DNA from: Pseudomonadota bacterium
Lineage (GTDB): Bacteria > Pseudomonadota > Alphaproteobacteria > Rhizobiales > Devosiaceae
DNA length: 9,339 bases
Assembly (NCBI GenBank): GCA_023437755.1
Contig: JAEZFJ010000251.1
Span: 1 to 9,339 of the forward strand
Direction: 5' to 3'
The number at the start of each line of letters is the position of its first letter. Positions within the stretch are counted from its first letter, which is position 1. The position numbers were made by a program, and so were the translations under genes. A model generated the notes under the pieces. It made no database searches. It saw only the letters and a list, made by a program, of their open reading frames with translations, and was not told the origin of the DNA. This document shows, piece by piece, positions 8,354 to 9,339 of this stretch.

Positions 8354-9339
8354 TCACGATCCTGTCCGGTACGACGACGATCTTCTTCGGCGACTTCCCG
8401 TCCAGTGTGCGAAGAACGGCCTCGTTCGACAAGACCAGTTTTTCGACCTCTGCCGATGACAGGCCCTTGGCCACAGTAATCTCGGCCCGGCGCTTGCCGT
8501 TGATTTGGATCGGCAGCACCACTTCGTCGTCCACCAGCAGCGCCTGATCAACTTGCGGCCAGGGTGCATCGGCGACAAGCCCGCTCTTGCCGAGGAGCTC
8601 CCAGCAGCTTTCGGCCAGGTGCGGCATCATCGGCGCGATCAGTTGCACCAGGCGCTCCACACCCTGTTCCAAAGCCTGGAGACGGGCGGCTGGTGCGGCA
8701 GCGACAAGTCCGATGCCGCGGCTCAGGGCGTTGGTCAGTTCGTAGATCTGGGCAACGGCGCGGTTGAAGCGCAGCGCCTCTATGTCCTGGGCAACGGCGG
8801 CGACGGCACGATGTGCCGCCTTGCGTATGGCGCTTCCTTCTTCATCTGAAGAACCAGCTTCAATGGTAACGAACTGCTGTCGCAACGCCACGGTGTCGCT
8901 CACCAGACGCCAGACTCGCTGCTGGAAGCGGCTGGCGCCCTCGACACCGGCTTCGGTCCACTGAACGTCCCGCTCTGGCGGAGAATCCGAGAGCATGAAC
9001 CAGCGGGCAGTGTCGGCACCGTAGGTGGAAACGATCTCGTCGGGATCGACGACGTTCTTTTTGGATTTGCTCATCTTTTCGACCGAGCCGATGTTCACCG
9101 GCTCGTTGGTCATGAGATGGCGGGCGGTGCGGGCCTCTCCATCCGACTCGATGATGATGTCGGATGGCGGCACCCACTCGCCGGTTCTGGCCTTGAAGGT
9201 CTCGTGCGTGACCATACCCTGGGTGAACAGGCCACGGAACGGCTCCTCCAGCCCGACATGGCCGGTTGCCTTCATCGCCCGGGTGAAGAAGCGCGAATAG
9301 AGCAGGTGCAGGATCGCGTGCTCGACGCCACCGATATAC
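8340..9339 (-). CDS. leuS: Leucyl-tRNA synthetase, C-terminal part (5' end outside window)
   Basis: Class I aminoacyl-tRNA synthetase that charges tRNA-Leu. The frame is open from the right edge (first full codon at 9338-9336) for 332 residues, about the last 38% of a protein that is normally about 870 long. The first residues, YIGGVEHAILHLLYSRFFTRAM, are the conserved catalytic-core segment after the editing domain. The ATP-binding KMSKS loop is intact (nt 9077-9063), followed by KKNVVDPDEIVSTYGADTARW. The anticodon-binding helical domain includes MMPHLAESCWELLG. The C-terminal domain ends KIVVVPDRIVNVVV. The true start is beyond the window; ATG 9275 is internal. lptE starts within its last codons, so the two are one operon. 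Confidence 0.97.
   Translation of the reverse strand, partial: YIGGVEHAILHLLYSRFFTRAMKATGHVGLEEPFRGLFTQGMVTHETFKARTGEWVPPSDIIIESDGEARTARHLMTNEPVNIGSVEKMSKSKKNVVDPDEIVSTYGADTARWFMLSDSPPERDVQWTEAGVEGASRFQQRVWRLVSDTVALRQQFVTIEAGSSDEEGSAIRKAAHRAVAAVAQDIEALRFNRAVAQIYELTNALSRGIGLVAAAPAARLQALEQGVERLVQLIAPMMPHLAESCWELLGKSGLVADAPWPQVDQALLVDDEVVLPIQINGKRRAEITVAKGLSSAEVEKLVLSNEAVLRTLDGKSPKKIVVVPDRIVNVVV

Overview
The window is a gene-dense, GC-rich chromosomal segment from an alphaproteobacterium, most likely order Hyphomicrobiales (Rhizobiales). A Devosia-like lineage is possible, but that is only an impression. The evidence is the gene order rho-mnmE-mnmG-rsmG-parA-parB followed by convergent leuS-lptE-holA, the alphaproteobacterial style of the Rho and ParB proteins, and parS-type sites next to parAB. 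In Caulobacter and relatives this block lies close to the replication origin, with hemE nearby, so the window is probably origin-proximal.

Left arm, + strand (1-6822): the 3' part of rho (transcription terminator; its first few codons lie outside the window), mnmE and mnmG (the two partners that modify wobble uridine in tRNA), rsmG (16S rRNA m7G methyltransferase), then parA and parB (chromosome partitioning ATPase and CTP-dependent DNA clamp). Genes are almost contiguous: 4 bp between rho and mnmE, a 1-4 bp overlap between mnmG and rsmG, 23 bp between rsmG and the inferred parA start, and 10 bp between parA and parB. The only real gap is about 80 bp between mnmE and mnmG, and it holds two parS-like sites.

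Right arm, - strand (9339-6819): the C-terminal third of leuS (leucyl-tRNA synthetase, running off the window), lptE (LPS-assembly lipoprotein) and holA (DNA polymerase III delta subunit). They overlap one another, as in the widely conserved leuS-lptE-holA operon. holA and parB converge and their stop codons overlap in the sequence CTAA.

The most interesting layer is not genic. Four near-perfect parS palindromes (core TTCACGTGAA) sit in 2.3 kb. One supplies the stop codon of mnmE, one is intergenic, and two lie inside rsmG, where they encode VSRET and DSRET in the same codon phase. Three of the four carry the same deviation from consensus (TGATTC for TGTTTC), which creates a GANTC site, the CcrM methylation target of alphaproteobacteria. 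parA appears to start at TTG with a strong Shine-Dalgarno sequence. I see no mobile element, CRISPR array, tRNA or rRNA gene, and no evidence for a wholly new system. The window is a core-genome partition/origin locus with a few unusual details.
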